Shown: positions 23,311-35,057 of the stretch, piece by piece
Layout: each line of letters opens with the position of its first letter
Position numbering within the stretch: position 1 is the stretch's first letter
NCBI GenBank assembly: GCA_029844215.1
Contig: CM056736.1
Span: 54,993,562 to 55,057,561 of the forward strand
Reading direction: 5' to 3'
Length of the DNA: 64,000 nt
Source: Przewalskia tangutica
Taxonomy: Eukaryota > Streptophyta > Magnoliopsida > Solanales > Solanaceae
Position numbers and translations under genes: made by a program
Notes under the pieces: generated by a model
What the model saw: the letters and a program-made list of their open reading frames with translations, nothing else
Databases searched by the model: none
Told to the model about the DNA's origin: nothing

Positions 23311-25288
23311 CTTTTGTCACGACCCGACCCCGGGCCCGCGGCTGGTGCCCTACCTGGGCACCCTTACAAGTATAAATCAGAGATAATCAGCGGAACATAC
23401 ATAAATTTAACAAGAATAAATAACAGGTTAGTCGATAAGGCTACCTCCCTGGATATATATAAATATACATAAATACAAAAGCAGTTACCTCTTTTTTCTT
23501 TATTTTTCAAAGCGACCCACAAGATATGACTACAAACCTCTAAGAGTTTTGACGTAACAACTGTGACGGGACAGGGCCCCGCCATACCCCTGAATGTACA
23601 TAAATCTACAACATCAGGGAACCGTACCAAAAGACAAAGCCTCCGGAGAAATTGAGTTTTCCAAGAACTGAACAGTGATCCTAAGAGTGCGGATCAGCAA
23701 GCTATGTACTTCAACTCGCGAATGAACGCACTTCGAAGGAGGTCGCATAACATGTACCAAGTATGCGAATCGAAAAATCAGTAATGAAATCATAATAGTC
23801 TAAAATAAAGCTGGGGACATGTATGATAACCACATTAACAGTACACTGTGCCTTACTAACAATGAGAGTGGACAAGAATAAACTTTGTCGGTTTTAAAAC
23901 AGGAAGCTCATGATTAACCTAGGGCCATCCTCCTGTAGTATCATTCTGCAATCCTACTCTTGGGACTATTTCACCCGCATAGGCTGTATGGACCCGCATG
24001 AGGTAATTTCCTCGCATAGATTGTATCCGCCTGCATAGGTCATATGGACCTGCATAAGGTTATCTCCTCGCATAGGACTGGTCCGCCCTGCATGGGACTA
24101 TTTCACCCGCATGAGCCCTACAGAATCGCATAAGGTATTCCTCGCATCGTGGGGAGCAAATCCACGGAATATGCAAATGCAACAAACCCGGGGAATGACC
24201 CCGTAATGAACAATACGTCACTAGCACAACCGGCTATCATACATAACATAAGCACCACCGGCTTATCATACATAACATAAGCACCACCGGCTTATCATAA
24301 TTATCATAAGCAAGTTAAGACATCCCCTAACTTCTTACTAGCCTTAATTATCATCCACTCTCATTTTATTTAACTTAAGGCACTAACATGTTATTAAAAA
24401 TCCGGGAATTTAACCCAAAGTACTACGTACTTCCGTTCCTTTAAAAAGAACCTTTTTTTTTTTTATAAAAACTCCAAGATACTAACACCCGTAGTATCAA
24501 GGCTTGTCTACTTTTCAAAACAAGTTACTACACCTTTAGAAATTCATTTCAAGGCTTTGACACTAAGTAACTTCTACATATGCAACCTAGGCAACTCATG
24601 CCTATAAATCAAGTAGACACTCTCTTAACCTTCCATAAAGCCGTTATAACTAACTTCCCATAAAGCCGTTATAACTCTTTATGTTTTAGACAACTTCATT
24701 CTTTTTATAACCAAGAGACTTATACTTTTAAATCCAAGTATCATATACTTTCAAATCAAGTTACATAACTTTCAGAAATACTTCAAGTCTCTTAACTTTA
24801 GAAATCAAGTTTCTAAACTTTAGAATAGTTCAAGTAATCAATACTTTCCAACTCAAGTATTCTATACATTTTCAAGTCAAGAAAATCTTTGTTTACCTTA
24901 TTAGAATAAACCATTCTTTTAACTTCCCATAAAGTTGTTATAACTAATGTTACACCCCGTATTTTTTTTTTCAGGTCATGTTTTAAGAACGTACGTAAAA
25001 ACTCACAAGTGTTAAGATTTGAGACTTGTAAATTTATCGGAATTATGAAATTGTCGGAAAACATATTATTATGACGAATGGGAGGGCGACACGTGTCACC
25101 CCCCTTAATGATGCCTTGGTCGAATTAGGCATGGCCAAAATGGTCATTGACCATAGTCTTGGATGACTAAGTCTTGCAAGTAGCAAGCTTGACAATCTTG
25201 ACCAAGTCAAAGGACCCACAAAGGCTTGATATTTGCTAGGAGCTTATCTAAACCACCCATTTGTTTATATCATGACCCTCCATTACAC

Positions 25289-25296
25289 TATATAAT
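25289..25296 (+). promoter_or_regulatory. TATA-like box, C 5' LTR
   Basis: TATATAAT is 341 bases into the LTR; it is repeated at 44176 in the 3' LTR. Confidence 0.5.
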
Positions 25297-26026
25297 ACTA
25301 CTAGTAGCAAGAGAGAGCTTAACACTTAGCCAAATTTCACAAAAAATTGAAGAACATTGAGCATAGCTCTCGGGTTCTCTCTTGAGAAAAAAGGAAAATC
25401 TTTGTTTCTTGTCCATTTAGCTCCTAACTTTAAACCAAGGTTCATGAGTGTATTGTAATCATATCTCAATAGAAAAATCTTGGAAAAAGATAGTTTTCGG
25501 GTTAGTCGCAAGCGAAAACCTAGTTGTCTTTCTAGGTTTTGTTTGGAGATTTGAAGGATATTTCTTGGTGTTGTTCTAAGGGTCTCAACAAGCGGATTGA
25601 AGTGTCTTGGAGAGGCTCTAAACTACTAAGGAGCGACTTCGGATTTGGAGTTGGTTTAAGATTCGTTGAGGTATAATCTTGTCTTTTAAAAGTGTTACAA
25701 GATTATATATTTATATTGTTGTTGTTAGCTTTACATGTTGCTAGCATGAAGTTGATATGTTGAAGTTTATAAGTATTATGGATTGCTTGTAGCTTAAATC
25801 CGAAATGTTATACAAGCCACTTGAAGATTGGATTACTAATTGGTCGTTTATTAGAAATCGTCGCATGTTACTTACTTGAAGATTATGGTAGTTATAATCA
25901 AATGCGACTTGATATCATGTTATGCTACCAATTTGGATTGAAATGGAAATTGGATAAGAATTGGTATTGTTGTATTCATTATGGCCGAAATTGGACTAGT
26001 AGTTGTATTAGTTTGTTATCGTTTGT

Positions 26027-26215
26027 GGGGCGCAATTTTACACGTCTAGTAGGCGTGTAATCCCCTATTGATTAATTGCTTTGATTGTGCCTTAAATGTG
26101 GCGTGTTTGGTTATTGTATTCGGCCTTGAAAAAGGTGGCAAAGTTAGTAAAAACAAAGGAGGTGCTGTCCGATTTTCCGTAGAATTTAGCGACTTGACAC
26201 TTATAATATTCTACG
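26027..26215 (+). other. Conserved stem-loops SL1 and SL2 (C 5' LTR)
   Basis: SL1 26027-26065 and SL2 26178-26215; both stems perfect. Confidence 0.7.
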
Positions 26216-26991
26216 TTTGAAGTAAGGCTTTAATAGACGTATTGTGAATATTATAGGTTGACATACTACGGGCGGGACTTTGTACTTGGCAAGTGGTTTG
26301 ACCCGGCGAGGTATGTAGAACTTTTCCTATCTTTTGAGCATGACTAGTTGTACGTATATAGTACGGTAGACGTACAAGACCTTGATATCCTTTACTAGTT
26401 TTATGAATAGCCAAGTTGGGTGAGTTAGGAGATTAACTCACTTCTTTGAAAGTATTAAGGATGTCTAATGTTTTATTAAAGTTAAGGGACTTGAAGAGTT
26501 TTAAAGTATGTGATACTTTTTCCGTTTTAAACGTATAAGTCCCTTGGATAGGAAATTGTTTATGGCTAAGGTATAAAGCGAATGTAACGACTTTATGGGG
26601 AGTTGGTTATATTTGCTTTATGGAAATATAAATGACTTAATTTTTAATGAAAAGGCAATTTGATTTTTAAGGCATCAATTGCCTAAAGTTTTATAATAAA
26701 AGGAGTCACTTGATTTAGAAACCTAACTTTATTTCTAAAGGTATTGTGACTTGTCTTGAAAAGTAATTTTGACTTGATACTACGGTTTATAGTATCTTGG
26801 AAGTTTTATATGAAAATGAGTCATTTTCAAAAGGTTAGAAGTACGTAGTACTTTGGGTTAAACTCCCGGAGTTATTATAACATATTAGTGCCTTAAGTGA
26901 ACTAAAATGAGAGTGTAGATGAATAAGACTAATAAGAAGTTAGGGGGATTTCTAACTTGCTTATTTATTGTATGACGGCCGGTTTGAGATA

Positions 26992-27220
26992 GGGTAAGAG
27001 TATAAGTGAGCGCACCCCAAGACGCTATACCACCTTCTCCGTGGATAAGAGTATAAGTGAGGGGTAAGCCCCCAAGACATTATACCACCTGCTTTATTAC
27101 CTTCTTCAGGGTAAGAGTATAAATGAGGGGAAAACCCCCAAGACGTTATACCACCTGCTTCAGGGTAAGAGTATAAATGAGGGGTAGAAACCCCCAAGAC
27201 GTTATACCACCTGTTTCTAT
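26992..27220 (+). repeat. Minisatellite in C 5' LTR, 4 copies
   Basis: Copies start near 26992, 27042, 27109 and 27163 with GGTAAGAGTATAA and end in CCCCCAAGAC..TTATACCACC. Each has a G-run then a C-run that could pair. The same array lies in the 3' LTR at about 45877-46104. Confidence 0.8.
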
Positions 27221-27805
27221 GGGTTCGCTACCCATGATATGATCGGAGTCTCTATTGTGATGTTAGACGCATCTTCGATTTACTCTCATTGTTAGTAAGG
27301 CACCGTAATCGTAATTTTGTTATCGCATGTCTCCGCTTTGTTTTTAAACTTATGTTGTAATTACTGATTTTCAGCTTTACATACTTAGTACATATTGTAT
27401 AACGACCCTTCCCGGCCGCTCATTCTGCAGAAAGGGTAGCGGTGGTGGATCCTCGTTCTTAGGATCACTTATCGACGTCAAGCTCCATTTCTCGGAGGCT
27501 TGTCTCTTTGTACGCTTCTTTCCCGATGTTGTAGATTTATGTACATTCGGGTATGGCGGGCCCCGTCCCGCCAGTTGTTATTCCTGAGGTCCGTATTCAC
27601 ATATGTGGTTACAGGGTAAGAACCGAGTTATGCCAGATTGTACTTTTGATTATGTTTATATTATGGAAGCGGCCTTATCGCCAGCTCGTGATGTTTATTG
27701 TTTATACATATACATGCGTGTATGTTCCGCCGCTATTATCCGATGTATCAACAGGCAGGGTGCCTGGGTAGGGCACCGCCGCGCCGTGGTCGGGTCGTGA
27801 CAAAG

Positions 27806-27817
27806 TGGTATCAGAGC
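27806..27817 (+). other. Primer-binding site, tRNA-iMet (element C)
   Basis: TGGTATCAGAGC just after the C 5' LTR. Confidence 0.9.
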
Positions 27818-28001
27818 AGTTAGTCCTTGGAAAGTGTCTACAGACCGTGTCTAGTAGAGTCTTGATTATCGGTGTGTTGTGCACCACATCTATAATCGTG
27901 GAGGTCGCAGGACATTTAGGATTGGTTTCATTCTTCTCTCGAGATCGTGCAAGAAATGTCTTATTAGGTTGAATCCTCTCGAGCTAGTCTTATGAAATGA
28001 T

Positions 28002-29255
28002 ATGCCTCCACGGAGCGACCAGGCCTGAAGGCAAGGCAAAGCGCAGGAGGCGCTAGCGGTACTCGAGGGTTACACGGACTCGGGCACGCTATGCACGAGG
28101 TAGTAGGCGGTCGGCGAGTTCAGCCACGCCAAGATTAGAGGAGCCGAGAGCGGCAAAGAGCTCCAGAGGTTCCGCACGAGCCTCGATTCCGCACCGCCGA
28201 GTATAGAGACTACGGGAGCAGATCCAATTATTGACCAAGATAGTAGTCGGCGCCGACAGAGCAGCAACCCACCGTAGAGCCGAAGGGTTTATGGATTAGG
28301 GATTTTCTGGGTTGTCATCCACATGAGTTTTATGGTTCGAGGTCTGAGGAGGATCCGCAGGAGTTCATTCGGCAGCTACGGACCATGCAGAGTTCTTAGG
28401 GCTTCATAGGCAGTGCGTTACGCTAGCTTCTACCGATTACGCGCGATATTGCGTTGAACTGGTTTGAGTCGTGGTTGCTTTCGAGAGGTGATGATGCTCT
28501 TCCAGTTGTTTGGGAGGAGTTTACAGAGGCCTTCATGGATCACTTTTTGCCTCCTGAGATGAGGAGAGCCCGGGTAGATAGATTCTTGACCTTGAGGCGT
28601 AACGGAGGACTATCGCAGTATAGCCTGAGTTTGACTCTTGGCCGCATACGCGCACACTATTGTAGCCGACATGGCGGATAGAGTTCATCGTTATGTGATG
28701 AGGCTAGACCGTCATATGATTATCGTGATGCTTGGGGGTGGCTCTTCAGTCCGGTAGGGACATTGCCAGGATGCAGGCCTATGCGCAGGGGATAGAGGAT
28801 AGAGAGAGTGAGGACCAGATTGACTCAAAGCCACCCAAGAGGCTGTGACATCGTGGTCTCAGGCGCTGAGGCGACAACCTCGCAGCAGATCGGGTCCACT
28901 TTCCACCAAAGACAGAGTGCTCCTTCACGGTTTTCTCGGCGAGGACTGATCACCAGTCATTCAGAGCAGTCGTGGCTCCAGGACTTCGGATTTCAGGAGG
29001 CAGGAACCGCCACCGACGGGACCACCCACACCTCGTGCCCGACGCGGTAGGTTTCACCAGGCGAGTGTCGCAGGCTTCGGAGCTTGTTACACTTGTGGCG
29101 ACGGCCATTTGAGGAGAGACCGTCCCGCCTAGAGGCGTATGGTGGTACGCGCACCGGCGTGATCCGCTGCCGGGTCTTCTTCTCCTTCAGAGTTACGCGC
29201 CGAGGCGTGGTACTCACGATCGGCAGCCGCGTAGTGGTCGTGGTGGTGGTTCCAG
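28002..29255 (+). pseudogene. gag: Element C gag, heavily frameshifted
   Basis: The start is ATG 28002, matching the MPP start of the family. The capsid is recognisable in pieces: DFLGCHPHEFYGS (about 28300-28345) and NWFESW...WEEFTEAFMDHFLPPEMRRARVDRFLTLRR (28454-28610). The nucleocapsid and zinc knuckle are present only as DNA similarity (ACACTTGTGGCGACGGCCAT near 29089). The reading frame changes every few tens of bases. Many changes are single-base losses at CAG or CTG, so part of the damage may be consensus error and not true decay. Confidence 0.75.
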
Positions 29256-29339
29256 CCTAGCGTCCACGTAACCGCATATATTCTCTAGCCACCGCCAGAG
29301 CGAGGCTTTCCACGCCGCCACAGTACATTATTGATTTCA

Positions 29340-31124
29340 TGTTGTGACGTTTATGCTTGATAGATCCGTGTTCTACCGCCCCATGTGTCATGCGGTAGAA
29401 TCGGATAGAGCCGGTCGATAGAGCCTTTTGAGGTAGCTACGCCAATCAGAGATTCGGTGTTAGGCGAGCGTGTCTGAGGTTGCGGTTTATATTTACATCG
29501 CCGCACTTGCACTGATAGAGCCGAGATGACAGATTTTGATGTCATTATGGGTATGGAATGGTTGACTTCTTGTTATGCCAACGTTGACTATAGGGACATA
29601 TTGGTTCGGTTCCAGTTTCCTGGCGAGCCAGTTATCGAGTGGAAGGGCAACACAGCATCGCCGAGGGGTAGGTTTATTTCTTACCTCAAGGCCAGGAAGA
29701 TCGTGCAGAAAGGGTACATCTATCATCCGTTCGGTATTTGATACGTAGGCCGAGGTGCCGCCTTGACCAATGCAGTGGTTAGGGAGTTTCGTGATGTGTT
29801 CCCAGACGATCTTCCGGGTATCCCTCCTGAGAGGGAGATTGAGTTTTGTATTGACACGTTGCCAGACACTCGACCTATTTCCATTCCGCCATACAGGATG
29901 GCACCTGCTGAGTTGAGGGAGCTGAAGGACCAGCTGAAAGATTTGCTGGAGAAAGGCTTTATCAGGCCTAGTGTATCTCCCTGGGGAGCGCCGGTTTTGT
30001 TCGTGAAGAAGAAGGATGGGACGCTGCGTATGTGTGTTGATTACAGGCAGCTGAATAAGGTAACCATCAAGAATAGGTACCCCCTCCCCAGGATTGATGA
30101 TTTGTTTGACCAGTTGCAGGGTGCGAGGTGTTTCTCAAAGATAGACCTGCGGTCTGGTTATCATCAAAAGAAGTTCGAGAGGCGTATATCCCAAAGATCG
30201 CATTCAGACCGATGGGCACTATGAGTTCAGGGTTATGTCTTTCGGTTTGACCAACGCTCCAGCGGTATTTATGGATTTGATGAACCGGGTGTTCAAGTCA
30301 TTTTTGGATACATTTGTGATTGTATTCATTGATGACATCATGGTTTATTCGCGGACAGAGAAGGAGCATGTAGATCACTTGAGGACGGTACTTGGGGTCC
30401 TCCGGAGCCGGCAGTTATTCGCCAAGTTCTCCAAGTGTGAGTTTTGGTTGGCCTCAGTGGCATTCCTGGGGCATATTATAGGGGCTGATGGTGTTCGGGT
30501 GGATACGGCAAAGATTGAGGCAGTCAAGTCTTGGCTGAAACCTACTACTCCGACAGAGGTGCGCAGTTTCTTGGGACTGGCGGGTTATTATCGTAGGTTT
30601 GTGGAGCGATTTGCTTGATTTCAAGATCATGACTAGCCGACTCGTGGCGCCAAGTTCCAGTGGACAGAGGTTTGCGAGAAGGGTTTCCAGTTGCTGAAGG
30701 AAAGGTTGACTACAGCTCCAGTTCTTACTCTTCTTGAGAGGTTAGACGGGTATGTGATCTATTGTGATGCCTCGGGTATCGGGTTAGGGTGTGTTTTGAT
30801 GCAGCACGGCAAGGTTATAGCCTATGCTTCCAAGAAGCATGGAAGCATGAGAGGAATTACCCTACCCATGACTTAGAGTCGCCGCAGATTATACATGCCT
30901 TGAAGATTTGGAGACATTATTTGTATGGGGTTCATGTGGATATTTATACAGCACCACAAGAGCCTCCAGATATCTTCAGCAGAGGAGCTGAACTTGTGCA
31001 GACGGTGGTTAGAGTTGAAGGATTATGATGTTGATATTCTATACCATCCGGGAAAGCCAACGAGTTCTGATGCCTTGAGTCGTAGATCGATGGGAGCCCG
31101 TCGAGGTGCGGCCAGAGACGTGAC
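29340..31124 (+). pseudogene. pol: Element C protease, RT and RNase H
   Basis: Protease: the active-site DNA near 29359-29375 has a changed third position in the D-P-G-S-T loop. The frame 29526-29741 carries DFDVIMGMEWL. RT: the frame 29763-30224 has PDDLPGIPPERE, LKDLLEKGFIRPS, LFVKKKDGTLRMCVDYRQLN and FSKIDLRSGYHQ. The frame 30235-30618 has MSFGLTNAPAVFMDLMN, the catalytic F-I-D-D at 30325-30336 and FLGLAGYYRRFVERFA. RNase H: YCDASGIGLG (about 30760), then frames broken through ILYHPGKP to about 31090. This is the best RT in the window; only a short patch at about 30165-30235 separates its halves. Confidence 0.9.
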
Positions 31125-31540
31125 ATGGTCCGTCAGATCCACCAGTTAGCGAGCCTTGGGGTTCGATTGATCGATACCGACGATAGTGGGGTACGGGTTC
31201 ATGAGGTTGCCGAGTCTTCCATCATTGATGAGGTAAAGAGGCGACAGTTTGAGGACCCAGTGTTGGTGCGGTATCGAGATGCAGCTCTTCGGGAGGAGAA
31301 GAGTCTTTTTGAGGTAGCGCCTGATGGGGTGCTGAGATTTGAGGGCCGGTTGTGTGTTCCCGATGTGACAGGACTTCGTCAGCAGATTCTGGGGGAGGCA
31401 CACAGTGCTCGTTATTCTATTCATCCGGGGTCGACCAAGATGTACCATGACCTCAGATGTTTGTATTGGTGGGATGGCCTGAAGAGGGACGTGGCAGGTT
31501 TTGTTGCAAAGTGTCCTAATTGCCAGAAGGTCAAGGTCGA
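31125..31540 (+). pseudogene. Element C integrase N-terminus (zinc-binding), cut by D
   Basis: Integrase would insert the cDNA into the host genome. The open frame holds the H..PGSTKMYHDL...WW region and the CPNCQK half of the HHCC zinc-binding module. Element D begins at 31541, right after QKVKV; the frame then runs into D's LTR and stops. The coding sequence resumes at 40052 after the GTCGA duplication. Confidence 0.9.
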
Positions 31541-32294
31541 TGTTACACCCCGTAAATTCAAGAAGTTAAGAAAAGAACATACCCCGGAATATTAGATTGG
31601 AAAGTGGAAAGATAAGTTGACAAACATGTGTTGGACGGATTTTGAGTATATCTTGGAGTGTTGTACCCCAATTGTTAAGAATTGTAAGGTGTTTAAAGAG
31701 CCTAGTGTGTAGTCCGTTGAATCTAGTTCCCAATGCAACAAACCATTCGTCGATAGGACATCGGAGTCAAAAGTTATGGAAGTTTCAAGTTTGGTGCGCA
31801 GTCAGGCAAAGCAGTGGTTTCGGTTCAGGGGTACAGCGCCGCGGCGCCGGTTGTACTGGGAGTCCGCGGGGGTTGCAGCGCCGCGGCGCCGGAATGCTGG
31901 AACTTTTCGGAAGTGGAAGCGCCGAGGCGGGATTTTTCTGCGGTAAAGGGCGAAAATCAGGGGATATTTTGTTAAAAGCCTATGGGAGGGTGACAAGTGT
32001 CCCTCCCATCCTTTTGACCAGGAAAAGAGCCTATTTTAGGGCCAAGTCTTGGAAGACTTGGTCATTTCATTTCAAAACCCTCCCAAGGAAATCCTCTCCC
32101 TTTCTCTCTAGTTTTTCTTGAAGAGACCTTGCCTTAGGAGAAATTGTTGGAGCGGCGGCAAGAAGGAAAAGTGTGGGTAAACTTGTGGGAAGCGCTGGTG
32201 GACGAGTTTGACGGAAAAGAAGTGGAAGAAAGGGGCTTTTGTGGGCTTCTCCAAAGGTAAAAGTTTCCCCTTCTCTTGGATATGGGTTAATACT

Positions 32295-32448
32295 TGTTAT
32301 ATTTTAGTAGTTTAGAAATGAGCCTGAGGCTGTTATATTTTAGTAGTTTAGAAATGAGCCTGAGGCTGTTATATTTTAGTAGTTTAGAATTGAGCCTGAG
32401 GCTGTTATATTTTAGTAGTTTAGAATTGAGCCTGAGGCTGTTATATTT
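32295..32448 (+). repeat. 36-bp tandem repeat, 4 copies, in D 5' LTR
   Basis: Copies start TGTTATATTTTAGTAGTTTA at 32295, 32331, 32367 and 32403, with a partial fifth. 36 is a multiple of three, so frames stay open on both strands as an artefact. The same array is at 37450-37593 in the 3' LTR. Confidence 0.92.
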
Positions 32449-32705
32449 GAATAGATTTGGATCTTGTTGTCTTGTTGAAACCGAAATGGGCATGTTAGCC
32501 TTAAGATTGTAACTTCAATTGGATTTCTAATTTGGTCGTCACATGTTGTAAAGGGGGAAATTGTAGTTGTTGAAGATGTCTAGGGCTAGATATCATGTTA
32601 GACCTAATAACTTGGATTGAGAAGATAATTGGAAAAGATTTAGGATTGGTTATATTGTTGGCCAAGAATGGCATGGAAAGTATTGGGTTATTTTTGTATT
32701 GTTGT

Positions 32706-32891
32706 GGGGCGGAATTTTACACGTATTGTTAGGCGTGTAATCCCCTTGTTTTTGCTGGATTAATTGAGCCTTAAATGTGGCGTTGGTTATTGAATTCGGC
32801 CTTGAAAAAGGTGGCATAGTAAGTAGAAACAAAGGAAGTGCTGTCCAAATTTCCGTAGAATGTAGGGACCTTGCACTTAGTTTATTCTACG
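32706..32891 (+). other. Conserved stem-loops SL1 and SL2 (D 5' LTR)
   Basis: SL1 32706-32745 and SL2 32854-32891; stems intact. Confidence 0.7.
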
Positions 32892-33930
32892 CTCAAGCTA
32901 GAGATTGATAGACGCTTTATGACCCTTTATAGGATTGAAGTACTACGTGTAGCATATTCTTCTTAAGGAGATAAGATCGTGGAGCATTTTGCTTATTGTC
33001 GATAATCGTCGCGAGGTATGTGATTCTTCCTATCCTCTTGACATGATTATTTGTGAAATGTATAGCACGGTAGATGACGTGTTAAAGGAATTTGATTTCC
33101 CTTGTTGTACCTTGACTTGATATGAAGTGTAAAGGTCTTGATTGTTTGAAAAAGTAGGAAAATCTTATTCGTTAGTAATAAGTACTCGGTGGTTAAAGAA
33201 TAAGCCCTCTTGGTCTCATAAAGGCTTATAGTTGTAATTGGTTGGTTTAAAACATAAAGTGTTATAACGGCTTTATGGGAAGTTTGTTATAACCACTTTA
33301 TGTAGGTAAAAGAATGGTTTGTTGATTTCAAAAGATAAGAGACTTGACTTATAATTGACCTAAATAGTGTTGAAAAGTGTGAAACCTCTTTCGTGAGAAA
33401 TGAGTACTTGGTTTTTAAAAGAATTATTGAAATCAAGTTTTGATTTTCTTAAAAATTCCAAAGTAAGGAACTCGATTTCTAAAAGAAAAGAGACTTAAGG
33501 ATTTGAAGTGTTTTGGTTTAAAAGAAAGGCATGGTTTTGTCTTGACTTGTTTTATAACATAAAGTGTTATAATAGCTTTATGGGAAGTTAGTTATAACGA
33601 CTTTATGGAAAATAAAGAAATGGATTCATTATTGGATTTAGAATGGTAACTTGATTTTTGGGAAAAGAGAAGTAACTTGTTTTCAAATATTGAACTCTTT
33701 GTGATGGAAAAACATAAGTGGCTTGGTTATAAAAGGTAGGAGTACCTTGATCTTAAAGGGGTTAGATACTTGGGGTTTAATGGTATACTTGACGTGTGCT
33801 AAGAAGTGTTTAAAGTACCTTGAGTCGTGTGTAACTTGCCTATGCTGGTTGTGATAGCCTTTGTTGTACAAGTGTTTGATTGTGTGCTACCGAGCCTCTC
33901 GATGGAGGGCCGGCTATCTGGTTGATTGAT

Positions 33931-34262
33931 GGACATACTGACACGTTGGGTAGCCCACGGGTATGCTTCCACTATATCGATCCTCTTGGACATACTGACA
34001 CGTTGGGTAGCCCACGGGTATGCTTCCATTAGGAGTGTTATCTTGTTATTTGTTTGGACATACTGACACGTTGGGTAGCCCACGGGTATGCGTCCACAGT
34101 GGGTATTATCTTGTTATTTGTCTGGACATACTGACACGTTGGGTAGCCCACGGGTATGCTTCCACAGGGATTGTTATCTTGTTACCTCCTTTGGGCATAC
34201 CGACACGTTGGATGGTCCACGGGTATGGGTCCACTAGGACGGTTCCAGGGCCATGCTTATAC
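33931..34262 (+). repeat. Minisatellite in D 5' LTR, 5 copies
   Basis: Copies start GGACATACTGACACGTTGGG near 33931, 33988, 34056 and 34123, with a diverged fifth at 34194. The equivalent array is at 39091-39422, and a minus-strand relative lies in the E LTR (about 50860-51085). Confidence 0.9.
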
Positions 34263-34860
34263 CGAGGTGAGATGCCGGCACGCGCCAGTGCGGGTTAAAT
34301 TCCCGGGTTGTATTTGAGTGATGATTTCACGGGCATGAGTCCCTGACTTGACATGACTGCTTATATGTTGTGTACTGTAGTTTGGTTATCATATATGTCT
34401 CCTGCTTTATATAGACTATCATGATTTCATTTACGATTTTTCGCCACATACTTGGTACTGTTAGATCGACTTCTTCTGGCGCTCATACCGCAGTTGAGGT
34501 ACATAGCTTGCGATCCGCACTCTTAGGATCGCTGTTCGCCTCGTAAAGCTCCATATCTCGGAAGCTTGCTCGTGGTACGGTTCCTCGATGTGGTAGACTT
34601 TGTACATTCAGGGCATGGCGGGCCCCGTCCCGTCATTTTGGTTTTAAAATTCTGTGAGGTCTCAGAGTTGCGTAGAGTTTGTAAGTGATGTAACTGCTCA
34701 AGTTTTCATTTATGTACAAAAGGTAACCGTCAGTTAGCCTGCTTTCTTATTTCACTGCTTTCTTTCATGAGTTTTTATTTCTCCGTTTTTCTCTCGATGT
34801 TGTATCACTAGGGTGCCCGGTAAGGCACTCACCATGGGCCCGGTTCGGTCGTGACAAAAG

Positions 34861-34871
34861 TGGTATCGAGC
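34861..34871 (+). other. Primer-binding site of D, one base short
   Basis: It reads TGGTATCGAGC in place of TGGTATCAGAGC: the A of CAG is missing. Confidence 0.8.
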
Positions 34872-35057
34872 GATTAATCTCGGAAAGTGTCTACGCACCG
34901 TATCTAGTAAGTCTTGATTATCGTGTTGTGCACCACATCTATAATCGTGAGGCTATAGGATATTTAGGATTGGTTTCCATTCTTCTCACTTTGAGATCGT
35001 GCCTTAGAGCTGTGTTATAAGTTGGACTCCCTCTGACGTATTTTTTGTATACCAGTG

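Larger units (their letters stand above)
24948..27802 (+). repeat. Element C 5' LTR
   Basis: 2,855 bp, TGTTACACCCCG to GGTCGTGACA. It matches the 3' LTR closely apart from scattered indels, which are dense from about 27380 to the end. Confidence 0.92.
31541..34856 (+). repeat. Element D 5' LTR
   Basis: TGTTACACCCCG to GTCGTGACA, 3,316 bp. It contains a GC-rich dyad block (about 31828-31940), a 36-bp repeat, SL1/SL2 and a five-copy minisatellite. I see no clear TATA box at the usual offset. Confidence 0.92.

Noticed and set aside
19225..23314. Palindrome as a foldback-read assembly error
   Set aside because: The two arms differ at about one base in eight, while a foldback artefact would give near-identical arms.
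26961..27197. Repeated Tyr/Ser/Pro peptide on the minus strand
   Set aside because: Translation of the C LTR minisatellite; not a gene.
32287..32512. Open frames on both strands with a 12-residue repeat in D LTRs (also 37442-37667)
   Set aside because: They are translations of a 36-bp tandem repeat; the length is a multiple of three, so frames stay open by chance.
33931..34262. Regularly spaced repeats resembling a CRISPR array
   Set aside because: The spacers are themselves similar, the array lies in a plant LTR, and no cas-like gene is present.
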